Shown here piece by piece: positions 1-8,329 of a DNA stretch of 64,000 bases (positions within the stretch are counted from its first letter, which is position 1; the number at the start of each line of letters is the position of its first letter). The position numbers and the translations under genes are program-made. Source of the DNA: Bradyrhizobium sp. AZCC 1721 (GTDB lineage: Bacteria; Pseudomonadota; Alphaproteobacteria; Rhizobiales; Xanthobacteraceae); contig NZ_JAZHSB010000001.1 of the NCBI RefSeq assembly GCF_036924715.1, forward strand, positions 1 through 64,000. The letters run 5' to 3'. The notes below the pieces were generated by a model that saw only the letters and a program-made list of their open reading frames with translations, was not told the origin of the DNA and did no database searches.

Positions 1-39
1 GCGCTGCCGCGGGATGCGCCACAGCAGGACTTTGTCGCG

Positions 40-600
40 ATGACTGCATTGCTGAAGCTGTCCGAGAACATACGGCGGGCGCTCGAGTTTGTTGCCCTGG
101 CGTCCGGTTGGCTGCTGGTCATCATGGCGTGCGTGACCACGTTCGATGTCGTCGCGCGGAAGTTTGGCTTGCAGCTGCCGTACACCAAGCTGCAAGAGCT
201 GGAATGGCACTTCCACGCCGCGATCTTCTCGCTCTGGATGGGCTACTGCTACACGATCAACGCGCATCCCCGGGTCGACACGTTCACCGACAAGATGTCG
301 TATCGCAACAGGGCATGGATCGAACTCGCCGGCTGCCTTGTGTTGGCGCTGCCCTACATGGCGCTGGTCGCCTACTACAGCCTAGATTTCGTTACGCAGT
401 CCTATCGGCTCGGCGAGCAATCCGACAGCACGGTCGGGTTGACCCACCGCTGGATCATCAAGGGCGTCTACGCTGCCGGCCTGTGGATGGTGGTGCTCGG
501 CATCCTCAGTGTACTGCTCCGCGTGATCGTCTTCCTGTTCGGTGAAAAGTCGGAGCGGGAGGTCAATCTGCAAATCGGACACGTGATTACGGACGTCTAG
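40..600 (+). CDS. TRAP transporter small permease (DctQ-type)
   Basis: Small inner-membrane subunit of a tripartite ATP-independent periplasmic transporter, which imports a carboxylate-like solute with the large subunit encoded 19 bases downstream. The 186-residue protein has four hydrophobic segments (about residues 14-36, 54-72, 92-114 and 140-168), the layout and length of the DctQ family, with the sequence LEWHFH at 54-59 as in many members. The ATG overlaps a TGA at 41-43 in another frame, which could be the end of an upstream gene such as the binding protein. The frame is also open to the window edge, so a start further upstream cannot be excluded. The substrate cannot be read from the sequence. 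Confidence 0.88.
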   Translation: MTALLKLSENIRRALEFVALASGWLLVIMACVTTFDVVARKFGLQLPYTKLQELEWHFHAAIFSLWMGYCYTINAHPRVDTFTDKMSYRNRAWIELAGCLVLALPYMALVAYYSLDFVTQSYRLGEQSDSTVGLTHRWIIKGVYAAGLWMVVLGILSVLLRVIVFLFGEKSEREVNLQIGHVITDV

Positions 601-619
601 TCCAACGGAGGACTCCAAC

Positions 620-2002
620 GTGCTCGACTGGCTGGCCGACAATCTCGCTCTGATCATGTTCGTGTCGATGTTTTTCTTCATTTTCATCGGCTACCCGGTC
701 GCCTTCATCATGGGCGGACTGGCGCTCGTCTTTGCTGTCCTGGGCGCTTGGCTCGGCACGTTCAAGCTGATGGGCCTGTCCGATATCGTACTGCGCATGT
801 GGGGCGGAGTCGCCAACGATCCGGTGCTGGCGTCGATCCCCATGTTCATCTTCATGGGCGCAATCCTCGAGCGATCGGGCTCCGCGAAGGACATGCTGGA
901 CGCAGCCGAGGTCCTGCTCAAGCGGTGCCCGGGCGCGCTGGCGGTCTCCGTGATGGTGATGGGCACGATCCTGGCAGCGCCGATAGGCGTGGTCGGCGCG
1001 GCGGTAATCACGCTGTCGGTGATCGCCCTGCCGCAGATGCTGGCCGCGGGTTACGATAAGCGGCTTGCCATTGGCACCATCGCCTCGGCCGGAACGCTCG
1101 GCATCCTGATTCCGCCGGCCATCATGCTGGTGGTGATGGCGGAGATGCTGGCGACCTCGGCGGGCAACCTGTTTCTCGCCGCCATCTTGCCGGGCTTCCT
1201 GCTCTCCGGCCTCTACCTCGTCTATATATTGCTCGTCGCCATCTTCAGGCCGGGCGCCGCGCCCAAGCTGCCGCCCGGCTACGGGCCGCAGACCCGCCGT
1301 GCGTTCTGGTACGCCGTCTGGCGGGGCCTGTTCCCCATGACGGCGCTGTTGGTGATCGTGCTCGGCTCGATCTTCGCCGGCTGGGCCACACCCACGGAGA
1401 GCGGTGCTGTCGGCGTGCTCGGCTCCATGTTCATCGCCGCGCTGAACAGGCGCCTGACGTTCAAGATGATGAACGAGGCGATCTATTCCTCCTGCCGCGC
1501 CAACGGCCTGGTGTTCCTGATCTTCCTCGGCGCGACCGGCTTCTCCTACGTGTTCCGCGTGCTCGGCGGCGACGACGTGATGATCTCGACGCTTACCCAT
1601 TTCGGCATCGACACCAAGTGGGAAATGCTCACCTTCATCATGGTTCTGATCTTCCTGCTCGGCTTCCCGTTCGAGTGGATCGAGATCTGCCTGATCGTCC
1701 TGCCGGTGTTCGCGCCGATCCTGTTGAAGTACGACTTCTCCGACCACATCGGCAGCAACGCTGCCCTGATGACCTGGTTCGGCACCCTGGTTGCGGTCAA
1801 TCTGCAGACCGCATTCATGACGCCGCCGTTCGGGGCGACGCTGTTCTACATGAAGGGCACGGCGCCGCCGGGCATCACCATGAGCGACGTGTTCACGGCC
1901 ATGTATCCGTTCGTTGCGCTGCAGGTGCTCGGCTTGATGCTGTGCATTTATTTCCCAGCCATCAGTCTGTGGCTGCCGAGACTGGCCGGCTTCGTCGAAT
2001 AG
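620..2002 (+). CDS. TRAP transporter large permease (DctM-type)
   Basis: Large inner-membrane subunit of the same TRAP transporter and the likely ion-coupled translocation channel. It has 460 residues and about 12 hydrophobic segments, with family features such as FIFMGAILERSG, the LGILIPPAIML stretch and the ATPTESGAVG motif. It starts with GTG at 620, preceded by a good ribosome site (CGGAGGA, 606-612), and follows the small subunit closely, so the two are one operon. The matching binding protein is not in the window and probably lies just upstream. The last 118 bases before the convergent neighbour hold no recognisable gene. Confidence 0.92.
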   Translation: MLDWLADNLALIMFVSMFFFIFIGYPVAFIMGGLALVFAVLGAWLGTFKLMGLSDIVLRMWGGVANDPVLASIPMFIFMGAILERSGSAKDMLDAAEVLLKRCPGALAVSVMVMGTILAAPIGVVGAAVITLSVIALPQMLAAGYDKRLAIGTIASAGTLGILIPPAIMLVVMAEMLATSAGNLFLAAILPGFLLSGLYLVYILLVAIFRPGAAPKLPPGYGPQTRRAFWYAVWRGLFPMTALLVIVLGSIFAGWATPTESGAVGVLGSMFIAALNRRLTFKMMNEAIYSSCRANGLVFLIFLGATGFSYVFRVLGGDDVMISTLTHFGIDTKWEMLTFIMVLIFLLGFPFEWIEICLIVLPVFAPILLKYDFSDHIGSNAALMTWFGTLVAVNLQTAFMTPPFGATLFYMKGTAPPGITMSDVFTAMYPFVALQVLGLMLCIYFPAISLWLPRLAGFVE

Positions 2003-2120
2003 TCGCCATTCCCTTGGACCGTGGAAATTCGGCTTCGGCAATGGCCCGAAGCGGACTTGCGGGACATGTTCGCTTCGCGCCGATTTCGGACGACATCAAA
2101 CGCGGCTGATCCGAACGTCT

Positions 2121-2906
2121 CTAACTCCCGCTAAACGAATTATACCCCTGGTCTTCCCAGAAGCCGCCCTTGTAGTCGTTGGTGACTTCCATCGACATCA
2201 CGTATTTCGGGTTCTTGAAACCGAGCTTGGTCGGCACCCTGATCTTCATCGGGAAACCATAGGCGCGCGGCAGGATCTCGTCACCGAATTTGAACGTCAT
2301 CTGGGTCTGCGCATGCAGTGCGCTCGGCATGTCGAGCGGCGAATTGTAGCCGTCTTTATCGGCGCACTGGAACCAGACATATTTCGCCCGCGTATCCGCG
2401 CCGACCAGTTTGAGGAAATCGCGCAACGGCGTGCCGGTCCAGCTTCCGATCGCGCTCCAGCCTTCGACGCAGATATGGCGCGTCACTTGCTTGACCTGCG
2501 GCAGTTGATAGAGCTCGTCCAGCGTCCAGGACCTCTTGTTCTCGACCAGGCCACGCACTTCGAGTTTCCAGGTCTTGCCGTCGACTTCCGGCGCCTCGTC
2601 GAGGTCGTAATAGGCGTTGAATGGGAACGGCTTTGTAATTGCGCTTTCCGGGAACGTCGGCGCCATCGCATTGGGATTGAACATCAATGCTTGCACGCCG
2701 TCATTGAATTTCGAGACCTGCTTCAGCATCTCCTCGGCCGAGAAACTGTCCGTCACATCGCAGCCGGTCAGAAGCGTCAGCGCGCCGAGGCTGGCGCCGC
2801 CCGAGATGAAGCGCCGGCGGGTGAGATCCGGCATGGACTTGACGGCGTCTCTGACGAGAAGCGTCTTGTCGACGCCGGGGATCAGAAGCTTGCGCATGCG
2901 GCCCAT
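2121..2906 (-). CDS. Tat-exported sulfite-oxidase-fold molybdopterin lipoprotein
   Basis: Predicted periplasmic molybdenum-cofactor enzyme of the sulfite oxidase / MsrP (YedY) superfamily, 261 residues. A twin-arginine motif (RRRF, residues 30-33) precedes a hydrophobic stretch ending in LLTGC, a lipobox with Cys49. It therefore looks like a folded-exported lipoprotein anchored to a membrane. Cys146 in HICVEGWS is the expected Mo ligand, and SAIGSWTG and the later KIRVPTKLGFKNPKYV region fit the Moco-binding fold. The ATG at 2906 follows AGGGAGAG. It sits 17 bases after the cytochrome gene on the same strand, so the cytochrome probably exchanges electrons with it. The substrate is unknown; methionine sulfoxide, sulfite or another S/N-oxide are possible. 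Confidence 0.85.
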   Translation of the reverse strand: MGRMRKLLIPGVDKTLLVRDAVKSMPDLTRRRFISGGASLGALTLLTGCDVTDSFSAEEMLKQVSKFNDGVQALMFNPNAMAPTFPESAITKPFPFNAYYDLDEAPEVDGKTWKLEVRGLVENKRSWTLDELYQLPQVKQVTRHICVEGWSAIGSWTGTPLRDFLKLVGADTRAKYVWFQCADKDGYNSPLDMPSALHAQTQMTFKFGDEILPRAYGFPMKIRVPTKLGFKNPKYVMSMEVTNDYKGGFWEDQGYNSFSGS

Positions 2907-2923
2907 GGTCGCTCTCCCTTGAA

Positions 2924-3553
2924 CTAGCGGCCGATGATCATGGCGCGCAGGCTCTTCGGTACCAGAAGGGCGAGCGCGACATGAACCACCATGAAGGCGA
3001 CGATCGCCGCCATGCAGAAGAAATGGACGTAACGGGCGCCCTCGTAGCCGCCGAACAACGCCGCCAGGTATTGCAGTTGCACTGGCTTCCAGATTGCCAG
3101 TCCCGACAGCACAATGAGGATGCCGACGACGATGATGCCGGCGTAGAGCAACTTCTGCACATAATTGTATCTGCTGAGGTCGTCGTGCGACAGCTTACCA
3201 GTCAGCGCAGCTTTCGTATCTGAAATCACGCCCTCCGGCGTGATCGGCAGCAGCTTCTTGCGGAAGCGGCCGGTGACAAAGCCCATCACCAGGTAGATCA
3301 GGCCGTTGACCATCAACAGCCACATCGCGGCGAAATGCCAGAGCAGCCCTCCGGCGAGCCAGCCGCCCAGCGTGACCGAACGGGGAAACGTAAAGCCGAA
3401 TAACGGCGAGGCGTTATAGATCTGCCATCCCGACATGATCATCAGGACCATCGCGAAGGCGTTGGTCCAATGCAGCGCCCGCACCCAGGCCGGCTGAATG
3501 ACCTTTGCCTTGGTTGACGCGGCGTGCTCGTCGCTGGCTGTTACGGCCGACAT
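2924..3553 (-). CDS. Cytochrome b561-type membrane electron carrier
   Basis: Integral membrane b-type cytochrome of 209 residues in the Ni,Fe-hydrogenase/formate-dehydrogenase gamma-like cytochrome b family. It has four hydrophobic segments. Candidate heme-ligand histidines are in VRALHWTN (about residue 28), in LLWHFAAMW, and in ARYVHFFCMAAIVAFMVVHVALAL. It is the first gene of a pair with the molybdopterin lipoprotein, 17 bases apart, and most likely passes electrons between the quinone pool and that periplasmic enzyme. This differs from the classical MsrPQ pair, whose partner MsrQ belongs to the ferric-reductase-like family. Substrate and direction of electron flow are inferred only from context. 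Confidence 0.85.
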   Translation of the reverse strand: MSAVTASDEHAASTKAKVIQPAWVRALHWTNAFAMVLMIMSGWQIYNASPLFGFTFPRSVTLGGWLAGGLLWHFAAMWLLMVNGLIYLVMGFVTGRFRKKLLPITPEGVISDTKAALTGKLSHDDLSRYNYVQKLLYAGIIVVGILIVLSGLAIWKPVQLQYLAALFGGYEGARYVHFFCMAAIVAFMVVHVALALLVPKSLRAMIIGR

Positions 3554-3655
3554 GGCTCATCCCCGCTTGCAATTCGTATCGAATATACGCCCGGAACCGT
3601 GGTTTCGTTACTGCCATGATTCTATCAGAACGATGCATGGCGCGTATCGACTTTC

Positions 3656-3684
3656 ACGAAAAAGCGAGCCGGGTTGCCCCGGCC
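3656..3684 (-). terminator. Likely intrinsic terminator of the fasciclin gene
   Basis: Read on the minus strand, a GC hairpin (arms 3668-3673 and 3678-3683, loop of four) is followed about four bases later by five T residues. It lies about 50 bases after the fasciclin stop codon. The short stem makes it moderate rather than strong. Confidence 0.5.
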
Positions 3685-3733
3685 CGCCAATCCACACGCC
3701 CCTGTTGGGACCAGTTCAGGGACGCGCGGGAGC

Positions 3734-4288
3734 TCAGGACGCCGGCATCAGCACGGTGTCAACCACATGGATCACGCCGTTCGACTGATTGACGTTCGAG
3801 ATCGTAACCATCGAGGTTCCGCCCTTGGCGTCGACGATCCAGGTCTTGCCGTCCTGGAGCTTGACGGACAGTTGTTCGCCTTCGGCAGTCTTGAGCTTCA
3901 TGCCGTCCTTCAGGTCGGACGCGGCGAGCTTGCCGGGCACGACATGGTAGGTGAGGATCTTGGTCAGGGTCGCCTTGTTCTCAGGCTTCACCAGCGTCTC
4001 GACCGTGCCGGCCGGCAGCTTGCCGAAGGCGGTGTTGGTCGGTGCGAACACCGTGAACGGACCCTTGCCTTCCAGCGTCGCGACCAGGCCGGCGGCCTTC
4101 ACGGCGGCGACCAGCGTGGTGTGGTCCTTCGAATTGACGGCGTTCTGAATGATGTTCTTGGACGGGAACATCGCCGCACCTCCGACCATCACGGTCTTTT
4201 CTTCTGCGCTAACTGGCGCGGTGATGGTGGCGGTGAAAGCCAGCGCGCTGAAGACGGCGGCGGACAGAAGTGCAATACGTTTCGACAT
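3734..4288 (-). CDS. Secreted fasciclin (FAS1) domain protein
   Basis: Exported protein of 184 residues with a Sec signal peptide (about residues 1-28, ending in PVSA) followed by one FAS1 domain. The family landmarks GPFTVFAPTNTAFGKL (H1 region) and the LTYHVVPGKL (YH) and GVIHVVDTVLMP (H2) regions are all present and in order. FAS1 domains act in adhesion or matrix contacts; in proteobacteria such single-domain proteins are periplasmic or secreted and mostly uncharacterised. The ATG at 4288 follows GGGAGAAG. The gene lies upstream of the cytochrome/molybdoenzyme pair on the same strand, with a 180-base gap, so it may be transcribed separately. Confidence 0.9.
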   Translation of the reverse strand: MSKRIALLSAAVFSALAFTATITAPVSAEEKTVMVGGAAMFPSKNIIQNAVNSKDHTTLVAAVKAAGLVATLEGKGPFTVFAPTNTAFGKLPAGTVETLVKPENKATLTKILTYHVVPGKLAASDLKDGMKLKTAEGEQLSVKLQDGKTWIVDAKGGTSMVTISNVNQSNGVIHVVDTVLMPAS

Positions 4289-4618
4289 GGAATCTTCTCC
4301 CGAGGATTGCTGTGCCCGGCGGGTATCGCCGGTGATGAAAACAACGACGCTGGTCGATGGACCGGTTGATTTCGTCGTCGTTGGCCTGAGCTACGGGAGG
4401 TTTTTGGGCCGGTTTCGGCGAATAATTTATCGTGATGCTTGAAACTTTTGGGGACGTCGTCCGTGCGGCGACACGCCCCGTCGCCCCTGCGAAAGCAGGG
4501 GCCCATAACCACCGGCGTGCGTGATTGCGAGCGCTGTGGCCACCGCTGTGCGCAACCACGACCGCCTGTGGTTATGGGTCCCTGCGTTCGCAGGGACGAC
4601 GATTGGAGAGAGCTCGCT
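4289..4618. other. Intergenic stretch, mostly a hairpin repeat
   Basis: 330 bases without a supported gene. The first half should hold the fasciclin promoter, but I see no convincing -35/-10 pair. The second half is a family C inverted repeat (4480-4600), listed separately. Confidence 0.6.
4480..4600. repeat. Dispersed inverted repeat, family C copy 1
   Basis: The outer arms 4480-4512 and 4568-4600 are near-perfect inverted copies. Each arm contains its own small hairpin of the type CCCTGCGAAAGCAGGG. The family recurs at 21388-21507, with a half copy at 7002-7030. It lies between the start of one minus-strand gene and the end of another. Confidence 0.75.
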
Positions 4619-5380
4619 TTAATCCCGGCTATTCGGCGTTTGAATAAATCCGCGATTATGCGTCGGGCTGATCAGGATCTCGTTGACGCAGACCCGCGGC
4701 GGCAGGCTGGCGACGAAGGCGATGGTGCGGCCGCAATCTTCCGGCTGCAGCATTTTCGCCTGCTCCTCTTCCGAGGGCACCACCGGGCGCGATTTCAGGA
4801 TTGGGGTGGCGACCTCGCCCGGCGACAGGCAGCAGGCGCGCAAGCCATTGACGCATTCGTCCATGTTGAAGGAATGGGTCAGCGCCAGCACCGCATGTTT
4901 TGTCGTGGTATAGGCCGGGCCCGGCATCTTTGACACATGACGGCCGGCCCAGGACGCGACGTTGATGATGCAGCCGTCCTTTTGCTTGCGCATCGCCGGC
5001 AGCACCGCGCGCATGCAGTAGAGCACGCCGTTGAGGTTGATATCGACGACCTTGTCCCAGCCCTCCAGTTCCATGTCGGCCCAGCTTCGCTTGGGCACGT
5101 TGATGCCGGCACTGTTGACCAAGAGGTCGATCTGGCCGTGTCGGCTGAGGATCTGGTCCGCCGCCTTGTCTACATCCGCCTTGTTGCTGACATCGAGCGC
5201 GATCGCCTCGGCTTTGCCGCCCTTTTGGGTGATATTGGCCACGACCTTGTCGAGGGCATCTTTCCGCCGCCCCGAGACCACCACCGTCCAGCCATCGGCT
5301 GCCAGCGCCTCGGCGCCGGCCTCGCCAATCCCGCTGCCACCGCCCGTCACCCAGGCCACGCGTTTCCCGCCATTTGTCAT
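4619..5380 (-). CDS. Short-chain dehydrogenase/reductase
   Basis: Classical SDR oxidoreductase of 253 residues using NAD(P)(H). The cofactor-binding motif TGGGSGIG is at residues 12-19, NSAG at 89-92, the catalytic Ser at 143 and the YxxxK pair at Tyr157/Lys161. The ATG at 5380 is preferred over upstream in-frame starts because TNGGKRVAWVTGG is where the family begins; a longer form would run through the start of the divergent neighbour. The divergent neighbour is a malonyl-CoA synthetase, with about 88 bases of shared promoter region. This may link the enzyme to acyl or malonate metabolism, but the substrate cannot be assigned. Confidence 0.88.
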   Translation of the reverse strand: MTNGGKRVAWVTGGGSGIGEAGAEALAADGWTVVVSGRRKDALDKVVANITQKGGKAEAIALDVSNKADVDKAADQILSRHGQIDLLVNSAGINVPKRSWADMELEGWDKVVDINLNGVLYCMRAVLPAMRKQKDGCIINVASWAGRHVSKMPGPAYTTTKHAVLALTHSFNMDECVNGLRACCLSPGEVATPILKSRPVVPSEEEQAKMLQPEDCGRTIAFVASLPPRVCVNEILISPTHNRGFIQTPNSRD

Positions 5381-5468
5381 GCAAACTGTCTCCGTTGCTT
5401 TTTGAAGGGCGTTCTTGCTATTCCAGCCTGCGAAATTCGCAGGCCAGCGCCCTCTAGGGGAAGTTTGC

Positions 5469-6995
5469 ATGAACACGACTGCCAACGCCAACCTGTTTTC
5501 CCGCCTGTTCGACACGCTCGACGATCCGAACCGGCTCGCGATCGAGATGCTCGATGGCACGCGCATCGGCTATGGCGAGCTGATCGCCCGCGCCGGCCAG
5601 ACGGCGAATGTGCTGGTCTCGCGCGGCGTCAAGCCCGGCGACCGTGTCGCAGCCCAGACTGAGAAATCGGTCCCGGCGCTGGTGCTCTATCTCGCAACCG
5701 TACGCGCGGGCGCGGTCTATTTGCCGCTCAACACCGCCTACACGCTCAACGAGCTCGACTACTTCATCTCCGACGCCGAGCCGTCGCTGGTCGTGTGCGA
5801 TCCCTCGAAGGCCGAAGGCATCGGCGTGATCGCCGCGAAGGTGAACGCAAAAGTCGAAACGCTTGGGCCCGACGGCGAGGGATCACTGACGGACGCCGCC
5901 GCCAAGGCCGATGCCGCCTTCGCAACGGTCGCCCGCAGCAATGACGATCTGGCTGCCATTCTCTACACCTCAGGCACCACCGGCCGCTCCAAGGGCGCGA
6001 TGCTGACGCACGACAATCTGGCGTCAAACTCTTACAGCCTGGTCGACTACTGGCGCTTCACCGACAAGGATGTGCTGATCCACGCGCTGCCGATCTATCA
6101 CACCCACGGCCTGTTCGTGGCGAGCAACGTGACGCTGTTCGCCCGCGCCTCGATGATCTTCCTGCCGAAATTCGATCCAGAAATGATCATCAAGCTGATG
6201 GCGCGCGCCACCGTGCTGATGGGCGTGCCGACCTTCTACACGCGGCTGTTGCAGAGCCCGGCGCTGTCGAAGGAATCGACCAGCCACATGCGGCTGTTCA
6301 TTTCCGGCTCGGCGCCGCTGCTCGCCGACACCCATCGCGAATGGGCCGCGCGCACCGGCCACGCCGTGCTGGAACGCTACGGCATGACCGAAACCAACAT
6401 GAATACCTCCAACCCCTATGATGGCGAGCGCGTCCCCGGCGCCGTCGGCCATCCCCTGCCCGGCGTTTCCGTCCGCGTCACCGATCCCGAGACCGGCAAG
6501 GAGCTCGCGCGCGACGAGATCGGCATGATCGAGGTGAAAGGGCCCAACGTGTTCAAGGGCTACTGGCGCATGCCGGAGAAGACGAAGTCCGAATTTCGCG
6601 ACGACGGCTTCTTCATCACCGGCGATCTCGGCAAGATCGACGCCAAGGGCTATGTGCACATCCTGGGCCGCGGCAAGGATCTGGTGATTTCAGGCGGCTT
6701 CAACGTCTACCCCAAGGAAATCGAGAGCGAGATCGACGCCATGCCGGGCGTGATCGAATCCGCCGTGATCGGCGTGCCGCATGCCGATTTCGGCGAAGGC
6801 GTCACCGCGGTGCTGGTCTGCAACAAGGACGCAGACGTCACCGAAGCGGGCGTGCTGAAAGCGCTCGACGGACGACTTGCCAAATTCAAGATGCCGAAGC
6901 GCGTCTTCGTCGTCGACGAATTGCCGCGCAACGCCATGGGAAAAGTGCAGAAGAACATTTTGCGGGATACGTACGCCAAGATCTACGCCAAGTAA
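5469..6995 (+). CDS. Malonyl-CoA synthetase (MatB-like acyl-CoA ligase)
   Basis: Adenylate-forming CoA ligase of 508 residues. The ATP-binding P-loop-like motif YTSGTTGRSKGAM is at 166-178, the RYGMTET adenylate motif near 305, and the C-terminal PRNAMGKVQKN with the catalytic Lys near 494. Length and sequence flavour (FSRLFDTLDD start, GHPLPGVSVRVTDPETGKEL) match rhizobial MatB, which makes malonyl-CoA from malonate, CoA and ATP in the cytoplasm. The ATG at 5469 is chosen because AGGGGAAG lies just upstream and the family starts here; an in-frame ATG at 5415 would overlap the promoter region. There is no malonate transporter or decarboxylase next to it in this window. Confidence 0.85.
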   Translation: MNTTANANLFSRLFDTLDDPNRLAIEMLDGTRIGYGELIARAGQTANVLVSRGVKPGDRVAAQTEKSVPALVLYLATVRAGAVYLPLNTAYTLNELDYFISDAEPSLVVCDPSKAEGIGVIAAKVNAKVETLGPDGEGSLTDAAAKADAAFATVARSNDDLAAILYTSGTTGRSKGAMLTHDNLASNSYSLVDYWRFTDKDVLIHALPIYHTHGLFVASNVTLFARASMIFLPKFDPEMIIKLMARATVLMGVPTFYTRLLQSPALSKESTSHMRLFISGSAPLLADTHREWAARTGHAVLERYGMTETNMNTSNPYDGERVPGAVGHPLPGVSVRVTDPETGKELARDEIGMIEVKGPNVFKGYWRMPEKTKSEFRDDGFFITGDLGKIDAKGYVHILGRGKDLVISGGFNVYPKEIESEIDAMPGVIESAVIGVPHADFGEGVTAVLVCNKDADVTEAGVLKALDGRLAKFKMPKRVFVVDELPRNAMGKVQKNILRDTYAKIYAK

Positions 6996-7538
6996 TTCGA
7001 TGTCGTCCCTGCGAACGCAGGGGGCTCATACGCCGCGGCGGGAAATGCCGAACGCCATCTCCAGCGCGCGCTTGGACATAGGCACTGTCGCGCGGACGCA
7101 TCTGGCGGCGCTGAATGGGGCTTCGCCGGCGGCAGCAAAGCGGTCCGCAAAGACCGCATATCCGGTCGGCTCTGGATGAATAGCCTCGATGCGCCACGGC
7201 CGCGAAGGGGGCGCCGGCATCGCGCGCGCCGTCGTGGCAGGCCGAGCGGATCTGGCCCGCCTGCCACCTAGTGCGGTTACTCCGCCTATTACGAGCCGGT
7301 GCCCGCTCCCGCTGCGCTCCTCAATGAACGGAATATTCATTCAGTTCTTCAGCTAGGTCAACACCCGTGGTATACCAAGCCGCTGAACAACCGCGTTTCG
7401 TAGCTCTATAGCGATGAACGATGATTCCGTTCCAAGCGATTTGGGCGTTGCGCGGACTGACTCGACTCCGTAAATAGAATTTATCTACCGCGTTCCCCGA
7501 TGGGCCGGCCGCGGTCCCATAAAACATGAAGCCGCCGA
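6996..7538. other. Intergenic region upstream of sdhC
   Basis: 543 bases without a supported gene. It begins with a half copy of repeat family C (7002-7030). Open frames here have ordinary GC-rich shadow composition and no match I recognise. The last 200 bases are more AT-rich and should hold the sdh promoter, including the small inverted repeat AAATAGAATTT near 7473-7484, but I cannot name a factor. Confidence 0.5.
7002..7030. repeat. Half copy of dispersed repeat family C
   Basis: A single arm of the family C element (GTCGTCCCTGCGAACGCAGG followed by a degenerate CTCATA) directly after the malonyl-CoA synthetase stop. No partner arm is visible. Confidence 0.55.
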
Positions 7539-7937
7539 ATGACCGCCAGGATCGAACGACCGCTATCGCCCCATTTGCAGACCTATCGCGTCACCCTGAC
7601 GATGGCGCTTTCCGTCGTCCACCGCGCCACCGGGATTGCGCTCTATTTCGGTACGCTACTGCTCGCCTGGTGGCTGATCGCAGCGGCGTCCGGCCCCGGA
7701 GCCTACGCCAACGTCCAGGCCTTCACCGGCAGCATCATCGGCAAGCTGATCGTGTTCGGCTACACTTGGGCGCTGCTCCACCATCTGGTCAGCGGTATCC
7801 GCTATTTCTTCTGGGACCTCGGCTACGGCTTCAAGGCCAACGAGCGCGAAGCCCTCACCTGGGGCGCGCTGATCGCGGGCATTTCGCTGACCGTCCTGGT
7901 CTGGATCATCGCCTACACGGTCGGAGGCGGACGATGA
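7539..7937 (+). CDS. sdhC: Succinate dehydrogenase cytochrome b556 subunit
   Basis: Membrane anchor of succinate dehydrogenase (complex II), 132 residues with three transmembrane segments. It binds heme b and ubiquinone together with SdhD. The family signature is clear: RPLSPHLQTYR near the N-terminus, SVVHRATGIALYFG, and LHHLVSGIRYFFWD with the expected heme-ligand His. The stop TGA overlaps the sdhD ATG by the ATGA arrangement, so the two are translationally coupled. First gene of sdhCDAB. Confidence 0.95.
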   Translation: MTARIERPLSPHLQTYRVTLTMALSVVHRATGIALYFGTLLLAWWLIAAASGPGAYANVQAFTGSIIGKLIVFGYTWALLHHLVSGIRYFFWDLGYGFKANEREALTWGALIAGISLTVLVWIIAYTVGGGR

Positions 7938-8326
7938 GCCGCCCCTCCTCGATGCGCACGCCGCTCGGCCGCGTCCGCAATCTCGGTTCCTCGCATTCCG
8001 GCACCACCGATTTCTGGCGCCAGCGCCTCACGGCGGTGGCGATGACGCTGCTGATCGTGCCCGTCATCGTGATCGTGCTGATGCTGATCGGCCGCAATCA
8101 GGCCGGCGCTGCGCAAATCCTCGGCTCGCTTCCGATCGCCATCATCCTGGTCCTCTTCATCATCGCCAGCGCCTGGCACATGAAAATCGGCATGCAGATC
8201 ATCATCGAGGACTATGTGCACAACGAGACGGTGAAGCTCGTGAGCGTGATGGCCAATAATTTCTTCTGTATCGCGGTCGCCTTGGCGTCGATCTACGCGA
8301 TCGTAAAATTGTCATCGGGAGTGTAA
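7934..8326 (+). CDS. sdhD: Succinate dehydrogenase hydrophobic anchor subunit
   Basis: Second membrane anchor of complex II, 130 residues and three hydrophobic segments. The RVRNLGSSHSGTTDFWRQRLT start is typical of alphaproteobacterial SdhD, and SAWHMKIGMQIIIEDYVHN carries the histidines that shape the heme/quinone site. The start overlaps the sdhC stop (ATGA at 7934-7937) and the stop is three bases before the sdhA ATG. An apparent longer frame that opens upstream at 7526 merely runs through sdhC out of frame. Confidence 0.94.
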   Translation: MSRPSSMRTPLGRVRNLGSSHSGTTDFWRQRLTAVAMTLLIVPVIVIVLMLIGRNQAGAAQILGSLPIAIILVLFIIASAWHMKIGMQIIIEDYVHNETVKLVSVMANNFFCIAVALASIYAIVKLSSGV

Positions 8327-8329
8327 CCC

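Noticed and set aside
587..2041. A 484-codon open frame on the minus strand opposite the TRAP large permease
   Set aside because: Charged, repetitive composition (Gln/His/Arg) typical of shadows of membrane-protein genes; the plus-strand frame has clear family features.
7026..7340. A 104-codon minus-strand frame upstream of sdhC
   Set aside because: No ribosome site, no family I recognise, and its end overlaps the half copy of repeat family C.
7526..8326. A single frame that spans sdhC and continues into sdhD
   Set aside because: Its upstream part is out of frame with the conserved SdhC protein; only the part from 7934 is SdhD.
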